Shown here piece after piece: positions 50,801 to 62,700 of a stretch of DNA of 64,000 bases. The stretch is taken from the NCBI GenBank assembly GCA_033439295.1, contig JAVTLE010000001.1, positions 930,001-994,000 of the forward strand. The letters are read 5' to 3'. This DNA comes from Deuterostichococcus epilithicus (taxonomy: Eukaryota; Chlorophyta; Trebouxiophyceae; Prasiolales; Stichococcaceae). The notes below the pieces were generated by a model, which saw only the letters and a list, made by a program, of their open reading frames with translations, ran no database searches and had not been told where the DNA came from. Positions within the stretch are counted from its first letter, which is position 1, and every line of letters starts with the position of its first letter. The position numbers were made by a program, and so were the translations under genes.

Positions 50801-52304
50801 TGACACTGCATGCCGCTTATGCCCCGAGCACACAGCTCAGGCCCTCACCCGCCAGGATGACGGCGAGTGCCGAGGCGTGGCCGGCCCGCGCCGCGGCGTG
50901 CAGCGGGGTGAGGCCCTGCCGGTCCTGAGCCTCTGCCGCCGGCGGCATCCCACCGTCCCCCATGGCTGCAAGCTCTTCCGGGGGCGCGCCCGCCGCCGCC
51001 GCCGCGGCGATCACAGCGGCAGCTGCCTCCGCCGCCCTTGCCGCTGAGGCTGCGTACGCCGCCGCCATCGCCTCAGCGAGCGTTGCGAGGCCAAACTCGC
51101 CCGCCCAGTGCAGCGCGGTGCGCCCCTGGTCGTCCCTGCATGTCGAGCACAGCCAGGAGCTGGACGTCAATCGCAGCAGCTTCGGCGGCGGCGAGTTTTC
51201 CATTCATGTGACGATGCCTCAGCTGTAAAAAAGTGCGGCTGCGGCAGACACTGCAGCAGGAGCTCAGCCGCAAGATTAGCTCGCCCCGCGGCAGGGGCGC
51301 TGTATAGATATTTATTATATGTGTCATATTATCACCGCTGGCTGGCGTCAGCGTCCGCCCGCAGCAGCAGCGCTACTGCGGCGGCGGCAAACTCGGCATG
51401 CGCCGGCAGCGCGCCAACCGCTACGGCGGCGTGCAGCGGCGGCGACCCCTCCACGCTGATGCTCGTCGAGGCGCCCGCCTGCAGCAGCAGCTGCACGCAG
51501 CCCCGCTGGCCTGCGGCGCGGCGGAGGCGGTGGGGGTCAGTGCTGCTGGCTGATGCGCCGATGTCTCAGCTGTGGGGGTTGGCTTCGATACAGCCCTCCA
51601 GGGATGGTCCCCGTCTGCACAGGAGCGCATCACGGCATGCAGCGGCGCTGTATCTGCTACTCGGCTGCGGCTGCAGTTTGGGGACGAATGGCACTGGAGT
51701 CGTGCCGGCAGAGAGCTTGCCGTGGATGATCGCCAGGTGCAGCGGCGTGCAGCCGTCATCGTCCCTGTCGTCCACCGACAACGCGCTGGGTCCCGTTCGC
51801 ACCGCCACCAGCTGCATGTGAAAGGCATGCTGTCATGTTGACCGCTTGTGCTCAAGTGACATGGCAGCGCCAAGTACTGACAGCATGCGACCACCCGCGC
51901 AGCATTTTGAGGAAAGACGCTCATTGTGCAGCAGCAGAGCATGATCCTACGCGCAGGGCGCCTCGCCTACTGCAGGGCGTTGCTCTTGTGTGAGCATGGT
52001 CAAATTTTCAAAGGGCGGTGCTCGCCGTGCCGCGACCGAGCTCACCGCCGGGTCCAATTCCTCCAGCGGCGTGCTCAGGACGGCCAGCAGGCGGCCCAGG
52101 ATCTCAGTGTCACCCGTCGCCGCGGCATCGTGAAGGGCACTGCAGGAAGAAGAGCGCCACAGTCATGCCGCACACAGCTGCGCCACTTTCACGAGCAGTG
52201 ATGTGATGGGTCAGCTGGGGCGGGCCGTACAAAGGCACGCACTAGCTCAGACCGCCCGACTCGTCGTCCTCGCTGCTGGAGTCCTCATCCATGTAGTGCT
52301 CCAT
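44804..52304 (-). CDS. Ankyrin-repeat class II histone deacetylase
   Basis: Starts at ATG 52304 (MEHYMDEDSSSEDDES); the first intron begins gtgcgtgcc and joins in phase to ALHDAAATGDTEILG (about 52141). Ankyrin units follow: DDDGCTPLHLAIIHG (about 51770), GSPPLHAAVAVGAL (about 51450), DQGRTALHWAGEFG (about 51130), RQGLTPLHAAARAG (about 50930), GQLPLHAAAVAGCW (about 50440). A linker ending NRLRVLTDP runs into the deacetylase: ILHTAEFGGLAWDEGS (about 49650), CAVRPPGHHAGP (about 48780), GFCLLNNIAIAA, VAILDFDVHHGNGT (about 48150), IIFISAGFDAH (about 46400) and LEGGYRIQGG (about 45900). The His-His pair, both Asp ligands, the zinc His and the EGGY tyrosine are present, so it should be active. An Ala-rich tail with KRRRRGG ends at TAA 44804-44806. 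Inferred nuclear or nucleocytoplasmic. Confidence 0.9.
45758..45777. repeat. Interstitial telomere-like block in an HDAC intron
   Basis: AAACCCTGAACCCTAAACCC is close to three units of the plant/algal telomere repeat CCCTAAA. Similar shorter blocks occur elsewhere in the window, mostly in introns. Confidence 0.8.
46763..47108 (-). repeat. Four tandem copies of an HDAC exon segment
   Basis: Units at about 46763-46835, 46871-46948, 46981-47056 and 47059-47108. Each carries the minus-strand core GACCCGGAGGCTGTG (GACCTGGAGGCTGTG in the last). The lowest-coordinate copy is the in-frame exon (DPEAVEEDPEGEFSRGG, continuing into PRIINVGVPGPGG). The other three lie upstream in the transcript and read DPEAVAEDSEG, DPEAVRDQERE and DLEAVKDQERE. 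The first two units repeat with about 109-bp spacing. Copy 3 keeps a ctgcag acceptor, copy 4 has ctccag, copy 2 has lost its AG. Confidence 0.88.
47819..47897 (-). repeat. Copy of an HDAC catalytic-domain exon end
   Basis: The intact exon (ending at 47970) encodes SFPLWRPWLDEHDADNILFA. Some 146 bp downstream in the transcript the intron encodes FLPLWRPWLNEHDSDSILCA in an open frame. The donor present in the original (GCCAG/gtgcgc) is replaced by GCCAAAACC, so the copy has no matching donor. Amino-acid conservation is higher than expected for random decay. Confidence 0.88.
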
Positions 52305-52924
52305 GGCGCCCAGATCACCGAGATCCGCCAGAAGCGAAACCGACCGTACAGTGACGGGGCCAGGCGCTGCGGCTTCACCGGGAGCACAGCCACCGAGAAT
52401 GTCGGCTGGGCGCCTTGCACGCAACGCCAACAGCAGGAGCTGCTTGGCTCGACTTCGCTTTGCAGAAATGTTTAGGGCTTCTTAGTCTTGACACATCAAA
52501 CAAATAAGAAATGACTGGTGCTGTGTGGTGCTTTCCCGCCAGCATGTAAGCCCTCGAATCCTGGAAAAGTCCTGGCCAGAAGGACATCCACGTCAGCATT
52601 GCAAGAGAGCAAGACGCTTTTCCCCAGCCCCAAAAACCCAGGTTGCGCCACGGCAATGGACCCAGCCCAACTTTGAGCAGAAGTAGAGCAGTATCCGCTC
52701 ACTTCGAATCGAAGCAAGTAACAGAAAAGGACGCGCAAACCCCTTCGCTGTGCGTACCGCCCCTTGGCTTTGACCAGCTTCCAAGCTTCGTTTTGCGCCG
52801 CTGCCAAGGCTAGGTCCATCGGCCAGCGCTGCGGACGGCTCGCAATATAACACATATTGGCCATCACACCATCCCTGCAGTTTAGCACCCTCCCCGGCAG
52901 CTCTGCTGCCATTGAGGCGCAAAT
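52305..52924. other. Divergent promoter region (HDAC / LNK-like)
   Basis: 620 bp between two start codons. Contains a TGACGTGG element (minus strand, 52588-52595), a bZIP-type C/G hybrid box, and a lower-GC section at 52490-52650. An in-frame extension of the HDAC upstream of 52304 cannot be ruled out. Confidence 0.45.
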
Positions 52925-55900
52925 ATGGATTTGGCGAGAGAGCCGTCGCTTGCTTTGCTGGACGGCACGCGTGCCAGCGCGCCTATGTCCGATGCCGAGT
53001 TCGACTCGTTCCTCGGCTGCGCGGAGTTCCAAGTGAGCTGCCCGACCTGCGGCGCCTGCCTGCAGCCCGCAAACCTCGGGGTCGTTCACTCAAGGCAGCG
53101 GCAGCAGCAGGCGACCGGGGCGCCCGAGGCTACGACAGCCCCTTTCATGTGTCGAACAAGCGTTAACGACGTAGCTCTTTGCGGCATACGCCCCGCGGGC
53201 AACGCCAACGAAACGTTTGACTACGCGGCTCACCGTGATCCCTTGTGCAGGACTTGCTGGGCCCGGCAGACGGTGCCAACGGCGCGGCGGATTGTACGGA
53301 CGCGCTGGGGGAGCCTTTGAACACCACCTTCGGCTGGGGCGCCGACAAATCGCTGGACGCCTTCCTAGGGTGAGCCTGGCTGTACACGCTTTTGTCCCCA
53401 CACGCCTCAGAGTTTATCTCTGCTGTAGAATGTCGCACACGAAGTTCGGCGATCAGTCTCCTCAAAACTTAATGATCAAGCTACCATCTACGGCCTTCTG
53501 GCGCGGGATTACCTGGCACCAGATGAAAAGTTCGTATTTGGGCCATCACTGACTGCCACCAGCGGTCTGCTGTGCTTGACGACCGTTGCGCTATCAGTTC
53601 ACACACCTCTGTCACAATGCAGGGACGGCAGTGGTGGTTCGCCGACCCGAAACCTTCGTGCGGGGTCTGCCGATCTAGCATCGTCAGTGCGACCGCCGTC
53701 GCCGACGTCCGATCCCACCCGCCTGGTGAGGCTGGCTGCTTACCCATCACACGTCTTGTCGCATTTTGGAGCCTGTTCGCGCCCGTGCGTGCGCACTCCT
53801 CGCCAGCTTGTCTTGTGGAGAAAGGCTGGGTCATGAACACTTACTGTCCTGATGTCACCTTGGGCGCTGGCACTCTACGACCAGCTCTCCCTTCTCTGCG
53901 ACCTGCAGGATGCAACGCTCCCCGTCTCCGATGTGGAGCAGATGGCCGGGCCGCCGTCGCTCTCGGACGCGCCCTCCCGCAGTCACACGCCGCTGCTGGC
54001 GGCGTCGGCGCCGCAGTCTGGCTGCGCCACGCCGACGGCAACCCCAGAGGCGGGCGCCAGCTTTGCAGACGCGACGCTGGCGGCGCACGCCGACCAGTAT
54101 GTCCGTGCGGATGTAGGCAATTGCGCCTCCTCCTCGCAGGTGGGCTTATGTTCTGTCGCCAGGTTTAGCACAGCAGTGAACAAGGTCATTTTCTCCCCTC
54201 ATTGTTTGTGGGTGCTGCACTGCATGCATGCTGTTGTTGCACATCTGTGTTGCTTGTCCGAACTCTTGATGCCTGCTTGACGCTGACTCGCAACCAATGT
54301 CGCTGCAGGAGTCGGTGGACATGAGCAGAGGAGTCAGCCCGGGCGTTGCCAATTGGCCACTGGCCGGTATGGCGCCCGCCGCGTTTGCGCCGCACATGCA
54401 GCAGGCACCGCACCTGATGCCCAGCAATGGTGGCCCGCCAGCACCCTATGGCTTTGGCGGGTTTTACGCCGGCAGCGGCATGGCGAGCGGTGGTCAGTAT
54501 GGCGGCGGCATGCCAGGCGGAATGCCGGGATATCAGCCCAATGGTATGCACCCTGCAATGAAGGGCGGCGGCAGCGGAATGGCGTATGGCGGCGGCATGC
54601 CTGGCGGCAGCATGCAGATGGATTGCAATGCAGGGTTGGCGCCGATGCAGCTGCCGCTGCCGCCAATGTGGCCTGGCGACAGCGGCACGATGTGGCCGCC
54701 CGCCGGCGGCGCCGGCGTGTGGCCCATGCAGCTAGGCGGCGCGGCAGGGGGCGGGCCGGGCCAGCTCAGCGGCAAGCAGTTTGGCGAGGGGTCACAGCAC
54801 ACGGGCCGCAGCGCCAGCGGCATGTGGGCCTCGAGCGGCAGCGGGCAGAGCTCGCAGAGCGGCTTTGCATACCCGGGGTACACAAACACTGCGGCGCAGT
54901 CGCAGGCTGCGGCGGCGCAGCAGCAGGAGCAGGAGCAGGAGCGGCAGCAGAGGGGGTCGGATGAGTGGCCTTCCAGCACACGGACGTCAGGCGAGTGGCA
55001 GCCGCAGGCCAGCCAGGTGATGGACGCTCAGGCCGCAGCGCCACAGACGCTTGCCCAGCGGCCACGGTCGCAGCGCCGCGCAGCAAAGCAGCAGCAGCAG
55101 CAGCAGTCGCCGCAGCTGAAGGCAAACTCAGCGCCGGATCGCAAGCTCGAGCCGGCATCGCCAATCCTGCAGCAGCAGGCGGCAATGCAGCAGCAGCAGC
55201 TGGCGGCAATGCATCAGCAGCAGCAGCAGCAGCAGCACCAACAACAGGCGGCAGCAATGCAGCAGGGCTACTGTGGTGCCATGGGGCCGCACACTGCCTA
55301 CTGCGTGCCCGGCCAGATGCGTATGGGCGCCGCTCAGATGTTTGGAGGTGTGGGCGCCAGCCCTGCTGGCAAGACAGCGGACGCCATGGCGGCCGCCGCG
55401 GCCGCTGCACCCGCGGCAGGCTTCCCCACCGGCCTGGCGGCCTTTGGCAGCATGCCCAATATGGCGGCGGTTGCTGCCACAGCGTCCCCGCCGCAGTCGC
55501 CGCTCGCGGCGGCCGATGCGGGTCGAGTGGCGGCGACGGCGCCCCTCGAGCAGCTGCGGCAGCGGCAGCTGGGCCGGCTGGCGACGACGCCGCGGGCGGG
55601 CGCCAAGCGCAGCGGCGGCGGCCTGGCGGGGCCCGGCCGCGCTGCAGGGTGGGGCGGCTCCCGCTCGCAGCCGGGCACCCCGCGGGCAGAGACGCTGGTG
55701 CTGGCGGAGCTCAAGAGCCTCATCAGCCAGCTGGACCCCGCGACCAAGACCACCATGAAGGACAGCCTGTACCGCATCAGCCGCCACGCCCTGGTGCGCC
55801 GTTGCATGGGGATGGGAGTCCTTGCAACTGTGCGGAGCTGATCTACTAAGGGTGCTGAGGCTCCAGAGCTTGGCGCTGTGTCGCGTGCTTGTTGCTGTAC

Positions 55901-56662
55901 TAATCCGAGATGCTCTGCCCATATCCACATGAAACCTTGTCAGCTGTGGCCCCTATGGGACTGCACATCGCCCCCAGCTCGCATCTCAAGACGCTGTCAA
56001 AGTTGCGAGGCTATACAGTTAGCAAGTCGTCTGCATTGGCCTCGCTATGCAGGCCAATGTCCGGCCGATGTCCAATTGCCCAATGTCGCTCCTGACGCAT
56101 TGTGCTGATTACTGCGTGTAGGGCAGCGCCTTCCCAGAGGGAAGCGCCGACGCCGCAACTACCGCTGCAAAGGCCGCACGCGAGCCCGGCGCTGTCGACG
56201 CCATTGGCCCGATCGACCGCATGGTAGCAGACCTCCTGTACAAGGAGCCCCTGCAGCAGGTGCAGTCCATCTCAACATATATGTGCCACGAGACCGTCAC
56301 ATATCAGTAGGGGGAACCTCTGCTCGGTGCGGACATCCTGCACAAGGTGCCTGCACACAGGGAGCAAGACAAGAAGGCTTCACATTCATTCAAGTCAGTG
56401 CACTTGTCTGCCCGAGAAGTGCATGGCGCACACAACCCTTCGTCTGTTTTTCGCTTCCCACCCACCTCAGCACCAGGATATTCTGCTGCCACCATAATCG
56501 GTGTCCGGCCACGGCCATGCTGGAGACCCAGAAATCAGCCTTCCTGCTGTCTCACTGCAGGCGCCGGACTTGCCACAGCAGCTGGCAGAGTCTGCGCGGG
56601 CGCAGCGGACATCAGGCCTTGTGCAGCAGCAGGAGCCGCAGGCCATGGAGGGCATTTCGTGA
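52925..56662 (+). CDS. LNK-like protein (putative clock-linked transcriptional coactivator)
   Basis: Exons fitted by phase: 52925-53032 (DAEFDSFLGCAEFQ), 53251-53369 (NTTFGWGADKSLDAF), about 53632-53721 (GSGGSPTRNLRAGSA), about 53889-54137 (LSLLCDLQDATLPVSD), about 54309-55790, about 56122-56260, and about 56562-56662 to TGA. The large exon is Gly/Met-rich then Gln-rich with several CAG tracts, and ends SLISQLDPATKTTMKDSLYR. The following exon contains IGPIDRMVADLLYKEPLQ. These two blocks in this order, plus the TTFGWG block near the N-terminus, resemble plant LNK1/LNK2 (…IRDSLFRLAQSA…NPIDRAVAHLLFHRP, and STFGLG). LNKs are coactivators recruited by REVEILLE MYB factors. Similarity is from memory of motifs; the function in an alga is inference. 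Confidence 0.62.
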
Positions 56663-57678
56663 GAGCACCGATCGACTGCCGGTTGCCGCGGCAGTGGCGC
56701 TGCGTGGGGCGGCCGGCCGCTGGCATGCACAAGTCTACTGCGAGGCCGGGCACCAGGGCCGCGAGAGGCAACAAGGGCGGGCACATCCCACAGGGATGTA
56801 GTCCCATACCTACGTGCATGTAGCCGTTTCGATTTTTGCAGTCAGGCTGGCAATGGGTGCCAGCCCTCCAACGGCTGCACGTGCTGGCAAGCAGCAACGA
56901 TATCTGAGGAGGGTGGGGGTGTGCCGGCAGCGGGCAATAGTGACATGAATCGTCCGTGAAAAGGGCCCACAACAGCGCCGGGGGCGATTCAGCCGCGAGC
57001 AGTGGCGACTGTGACCCAATGCGATGTGTATAGTACACTCTTGTGTATGGGATGGACGGTCACAGGTGGGAGTTGTCCTTGTGGTTTCCGGTACGCCAGA
57101 GCGTAGCGCCAGCCTTCGGTCATACAGCGAGAGGCAGTGCCACGCAGTTTTGGAGCGAACAAGAGCGTCGGGATTTCAACCACCTCAAAACACTCTACAT
57201 GCTTTGTTTTGGTTGAGCGGGTTGCTAACGGCTCAAGATCCTGGCATCACCTGTTTTCTGTTTGCCAAACATGTCGGGGTGTTCTGGTTTCCTGCTGTGC
57301 CTAGGTGCAGAATATGCACTGCAATATGTGGGTAAGATAGACAACACCTTTACACCCGTAACTGGTTCCTGCTTCAGCCTTCACGCGTGGCTGACATGAT
57401 GCGCGGAGTTCTCCTGCAGCCTGGGATACCCATCCTACATTCCTTCGTGATGTTTTGACGTTGCAAGCTCCTTGGACCCCCATGATGAACAGCACAGCGG
57501 CTGCACTTCAAACGAGTTGCCATTGCTGAGAGTACGCCTCCTCGCAACCATTGCAGATGCTTACAACCTCAGAAACGACACGCAAGTCTCGAGCAAGCGC
57601 ATGCCAGGACACAGCCCCTCAGCACGAGGCCATGGCCGCTGACAGGCCATGACCGACTGACGAGGTCCCCAACGCCAA
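56663..57678. other. Convergent intergenic region (LNK-like / uL22)
   Basis: About 1 kb expected to hold both 3' UTRs. A minus-strand TGTAA at 57561-57565 fits uL22. No coding or RNA motif seen. Confidence 0.5.
57561..57565 (-). terminator. Possible TGTAA polyadenylation signal of uL22
   Basis: TGTAA on the minus strand 113 nt downstream of the uL22 stop codon, a typical distance for chlorophyte UGUAA signals. Confidence 0.4.
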
Positions 57679-59246
57679 TCACTGGCTACGCCCTCGCTGC
57701 AGCAGCGGCGCGCGGAAGCGGGTGACATGCCGGGGGGCACGCGCACTGGCCTCCAGCTCCCGTAGGATGACCTGCACATTCATTGCTACTCGTCACAACG
57801 GCAACCCGGCAAGAGACAGAGTGATCTGGCATCAACCAGTGCAAAACCTCATTCAACCTGCTGCCGATGCCTCTGCACAAGGTCGTGGCATCCGAACGGC
57901 GCGAGGTCGAGGCACCCACCGTCATGTGCGAGCGCCGCTTGTGCAGCATGGCGGAGCGGCCGCGCCCGTGGATCGCTGTGCGCTTCACCATCTTGGCCTT
58001 CCCCACGATGACGTGCTCTGCACAGAGGTGCAAGCCGCCTCATTCTCTGTCACCAGGCAGGAGGCGCAGGCCACGACAAGGGAGCGCAGCCCGGTTGGGC
58101 TGGCTTGCGGGTGGGTCCACAGCGCCGCAGCGCCTCAGCGGCGGGGTTGCGTGGCACAGGACACTTCCGACAGCAGCAAAACTTTTGGCAAGAGCCGCGC
58201 ACCAACCCACAGACGGGACCCGTCCAGGCCGTGGTTGTTGACGCCGTTCGCCTTGGCCGACTCCAGCAGCTGCAGTGCAAGCAGGTCTGTACCATCAAGA
58301 CTTGGTCCATGGTTTGCAGTCCCATCGTCAGCACTCCTGTCGCCCCAGTGCGCATGTTTGACACCCTCAGATCCCGCGGCGAGGCTGGCGACGCCGTGCG
58401 GCGCATTGATGCGATGCAGCCGGTCACAAGACGGCACAGACGAGTGGCGTGTTGCGCGCAAGGTGCTCGAGCACAAGGAGATGCCAGGCTGACCCCACGT
58501 CCGCGCCGTCGCCACTGGGCACTGCCGCCCAGCTCATCCTGAAGGTGGCATCAGGACATGGCAACCTTCAGGAGCTGACCAGCCCGCACCTTGTAGACCA
58601 GCTTGGCGGCCTTCTTGACGGAGATCTGGCACTGCACCATCGCCTCGTTGACGTGCAGCCGCCGCACGACGCGCGCAAAGTCGTTCAGCTTCTGGGGACT
58701 GATCCTTGTGTCCCGCAGGATGGCGCGGGCGATGCGCTCCCGGGCAGGGCCGCCCGCCACCGGCACCGCACCCGAAAGCGGGTTAGCAACCACGCCCGGC
58801 AGCGCCTGCAGGGGGTTGACGCCCGCGGGGGGCGCCGCGGCGCCGCCGGCGCCACTGGGCGGACCGTCCTGTCGCCTCGCCGCCGAGCCGGAGAAGCCGC
58901 GGTGCGCGGCTGTCCTGCAGAAGGTGAGGCTGCCCGTGCTGCCGCAGGCGCTAATGCCAAGGCCGCTGCCGATGCCGGCGTCGCGGCCGAGCTGCTGGGT
59001 GTTGCTGTGGGGCAGAAGTGGCGGCTGCGGGCCGGCGGCGCTAGCGAAGCAGCCGCGTGCCGGCGTGTGCGGATCAAAGAGGCGCAGGTTGGTCAGCAAC
59101 TGCGTGACTGAGGCTCTGCTGGCGCTTTGCTGTAGGCAGGGTGAGGCCGCTGAGGCATCAGTTGCCAGAAGGCTGTCGGAGGCGAGCCTCGCGATGCTGC
59201 CGGCCACGCCACTGCCCGCTCGGGCCTGCCTGATCAAGGCGAGCAT
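57679..59246 (-). CDS. RPL22: Organellar ribosomal protein uL22 (probably mitochondrial)
   Basis: Starts at ATG 59246 with an Arg/Ala/Ser-rich presequence (MLALIRQARAGSGVAG) and a long low-complexity leader. The uL22 domain begins ISPQKLNDFARVVRRL (about 58690) and SVKKAAKLVYKV (about 58600), then ESAKANGVNNHGLDG (about 58230), EHVIVGKAKMVKRTA and HGRGRSAMLHKRRSHMTV (about 58000-57920), and ends VILRELEASARAP to TGA 57679-57681. The conserved internal NNHGLD and the basic HGRGR loop identify the family. In the large subunit this protein lines the exit tunnel. The Arg-rich presequence favours mitochondria; plastid targeting is possible. It is divergent from the next gene with 458 bp between starts. 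Confidence 0.87.
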
Positions 59247-59704
59247 GCTTGCCCCTGGTGCACAAGGTTGCACCGGCTGGTGGGTATGACTGCCCGACCA
59301 GTTCAGAGCCGAATCTGATCCCTGAGCACGCGATCCGACGATAGCCACAAAGATGCCGGGCCTGTCGCAGAGTTGAGCAGAAGATGTTTTCTTTCGGCTG
59401 TGCCCGTCGAGATTCTCCTCTTGTTTCGGCTTGTTTCGGTGTAGGGTTTTGATGTCAGCCTGACTCAATCAGCAAGGCCAAGAGACATCAGAGCTGACTA
59501 GCAGCCCGTTCACAAGCCTGTTACATTCTTCCTGATCGCAAACAACTGAGAATCACGGCATACTGCAGCGCATTGCCCGTGCCGTAATCGCGACCTCGAA
59601 ACTCGCTATTTTTGAAGCAGATCCCTGGCCTTGAACAACATTCGTCATCTTTGGCACACCTGATACAGACTCTGCGCGAAAGGACTTCTCGTGAATAACC
59701 AAAC
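59247..59704. other. Divergent promoter region (uL22 / KdsD)
   Basis: 458 bp between two start codons. No gene motif; a telomere-like TAGGGTTTT occurs at about 59442. Confidence 0.5.
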
Positions 59705-62700
59705 ATGGCAACGACGAACGGCCTCGCACATCCTTCCCTCGATGGTTGCCCGCGCGCGGTTGGCAACGGCAAGAGCGCCACCTCTGTGACCGGCACGCCG
59801 TCCCTGCAGCCAACCGGGTCAGTGGCGGACCGCCTGGACCCGACAGCGAACGGCGTCGTCGCGCAGCTCGACGGCATGCAGCACCCTGCCGCGGGGGCAG
59901 GGCCAGCCACCGAGGCGCGCAGCCCTGTATCGGCGACCAGCCTGCGGCAGCTTTTCGAGGAGCAGCAACGGTATGTCGATCGCGTCTGCAGGCCTACGAT
60001 TATCATGCCGTCGGTGTCATCACAGAATGTGCCAGCAACATGCCATCAGCGCGATTTCTCGAATCAATACACAACTGGATGGTGCGGGTTACGCCACACA
60101 TGGCAGCCTTGTTGTCGCAGGTATCTCAACCACTTCTTCCAGCACCTGGACTACCAGCCGATCGAGCGCTTCTGTCAGGCAGGGCTTCCCATCTCAGGAA
60201 GTCCTTGCTCTTGCCGCGGCATGCACCTCACCGCAAGGACTCCCCCTGCGGGGTGTCCAGACACAGGACGGGACGTGAGCCACACTGCAGGCCAGTTCAT
60301 TTTTCTGTGGTTCTCACGCGCAGGCGTGCATGGAGTGCATGGGCACCATTCTGTTCACGGGCGTCGGCAAGAGCGGGTTCATTGCGCAGAAGATCTCGCA
60401 AACGCTGGTGCGTGCGATGGCTGTTACGTCCTCCTCAACTGGAACTATCTGACACTGGAGCTTTTCGACAAAGCATGCTGCAGCTCGCTGCCACAGCCTG
60501 AGATCATGCAGCAGTGCAATGCAGCCATGCAGACCTTCGCTCCCAGCTCAGCTTCAACACAACCCCGAAACGCTACTTGGGCAGCGCAGCCATCAACAGG
60601 GGCAGCGCACATTGCATAGACTGTACACACCAGTTATCAGGCACAGGCATGGAGACGCGCATGTCGCGCATGTTTCGACAGGGGTTCCTGTCGACAGGGC
60701 TTTCTGGTGTCAAGTGCGGGTGTGTATGGAAACCAAGACGGTGTTCTGCACGTCCACGGAGGCGCAACCCTCAGTGTGAACCTCATGGGTTCACAGGTGC
60801 ATTGTGTCAACGGCAGGTGTCGACAGGCACGAAGGCGGTGTTCCTAAGTCCCACGGACGCGCTGCACGGCGACATTGGCATCGTGGGCAGGGGCGACCTT
60901 TTGGTCGCCTTTTCAAAATCTGGCGGCTCCGAGGAGCTCCTCAAGCTGCTGCCCTTTGCCAAGGCGCGCCTGATACAGTTCGATTGACTCTTCCGATGGG
61001 AAAGCTTCTCAAGTTCCCCAAATCCAGCCCCTGATACACAAATTTTTGGTTTGAAACCTCACGCATGCTGCACTGCATAGTAGATCGCAGCGCGGCCCTG
61101 CTGCTGTGCCGATCCCTGCATGACATGCACGGGCAGCCGTGCGCGCTGTTGCCGAAGCACGATAGACCGCACAACGTATACACGGCTGCAGAAGCAGCTT
61201 GCAGTTCCGCGGGGGCAACGTCCGCGGTTGGTGAGGGCTTCTGTGACATGGCTGCAGGCGAAGGGCGCGACGTTGGTGAGCGTGACGTCGGTGGCCGGCT
61301 GCAAAATGGAGGCCCTGTGCGACCTGGCGGTCGTGCTGCCGCTGGTGCGCCGTTCTCGAGCCTCCGCGTTTGATACTCAGGGAGTGCCAAGTGCGGCACC
61401 CGGCTGCCGCCGCCAGCGCCTCTGTGGGCTAGCCCCAAACCTCACCCGCCCTTGGGAACTAGGGCCAGGTCCTCAAAGCGATGGCGGCACTCGTAGCATC
61501 GACTCTGCAGCGCCCCCCTCGGCGCGCGCAACTTCTGCGCCAAGCCCCATGAGCGCAACAGGCCTCAGGCTCCAAGTCGGGGGACAGCGTACCACAAGTG
61601 GCGTGCAGCCTGGCTTTGATGAATGCTTTTGGTGTGTCCTACTCCCGGGAGCTGTGACTGTCCTGGCACCCGTGACATCGGCAGCTTCATTCAGGGACTT
61701 GTCCTTGATCTGATTAGAGTAACATGCTGCTCGTTTCCGGCGTGTCTCAGGTGCGGGAGCTGTGCCCTTTCGACCTCGCGCCTGTGACATCCACCGCCAT
61801 CCAGATGCTCTTCGGCGACACCGTGGCGATCGCCCTCATGCAGGTGCGGCGCCTTTTGAAGGCAGCCAACATGTCCGGCCTGGTTGAAAGCCCCGGCCCC
61901 GCTGCCTCCAAGCCTGCTGGCTGACCAGCTTCCCGACAAGATGCAATCAGGCCAGGCGCATGCATGCTCCGGCATGTTATGTGAAGTCCATGATCGGGCT
62001 GGGCGCATGTGCCACGGCATGTCACGTCAGGTCACTGGTTGGGAAGCCGCTCTGGAGAGTGTGCTGGCAGCATGCACCCTTACCCTGTAAACTTCTGAGG
62101 CTCTCTGCATTGATGCTTCACAGACCGCCTGCCGTGCTGCAGGCGAAGCAGCTGGCGGTGGGTCAGTGTGCGGCGAGCCACCCTCATTCTGAGCTTGCGC
62201 CAGCCAAACCACAATTCCGTACACATCGCAGGCGAAGCAGCTGACCATGGACCAGTATGCAGCGAACCACCCGGCGGGGCGTATCGGCAAACGCCTCACA
62301 CTGCGCGTCGCGGACCTGATGCTGTCCGGCGCAGCGCTCCCCCTGGTGCGCCCCTGGAGCCGTGCGCCATTTCTTGTGTTTCATGATGCACCCGCCATCT
62401 CTGTGTTGAATGGAGTTGGCTGCTGGCCGCCGAGCTGCGCGCGGAACGCTGCGCGCGACGCCATTCTCCTGCCTCGACTGGCCACCTGCGGCAGGTCGCG
62501 GCGCTTGGAACAGGAGCATTGCGCGCAGCCCGGGCTGCTGCCAGCAGTCGGGACGACATGAGCGGGGGGATCCGTGGGCAGCAACTCGTGTGTGTCGCGT
62601 TTGACCTAAGCCCTAAACCCTTTGCCGCACAGGTGCCGCTGGGCATGCACATCGTCGATGTTCTCACAGAGTTGTCCAGCAAAGGCCAGGTGCGCCACTG

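Noticed and set aside
54353-55849. Alternative plus-strand frames opposite the LNK-like large exon
   Set aside because: They are Arg/Ala-rich shadow frames of the low-complexity exon; phase-consistent splicing supports only the frame from 54309.
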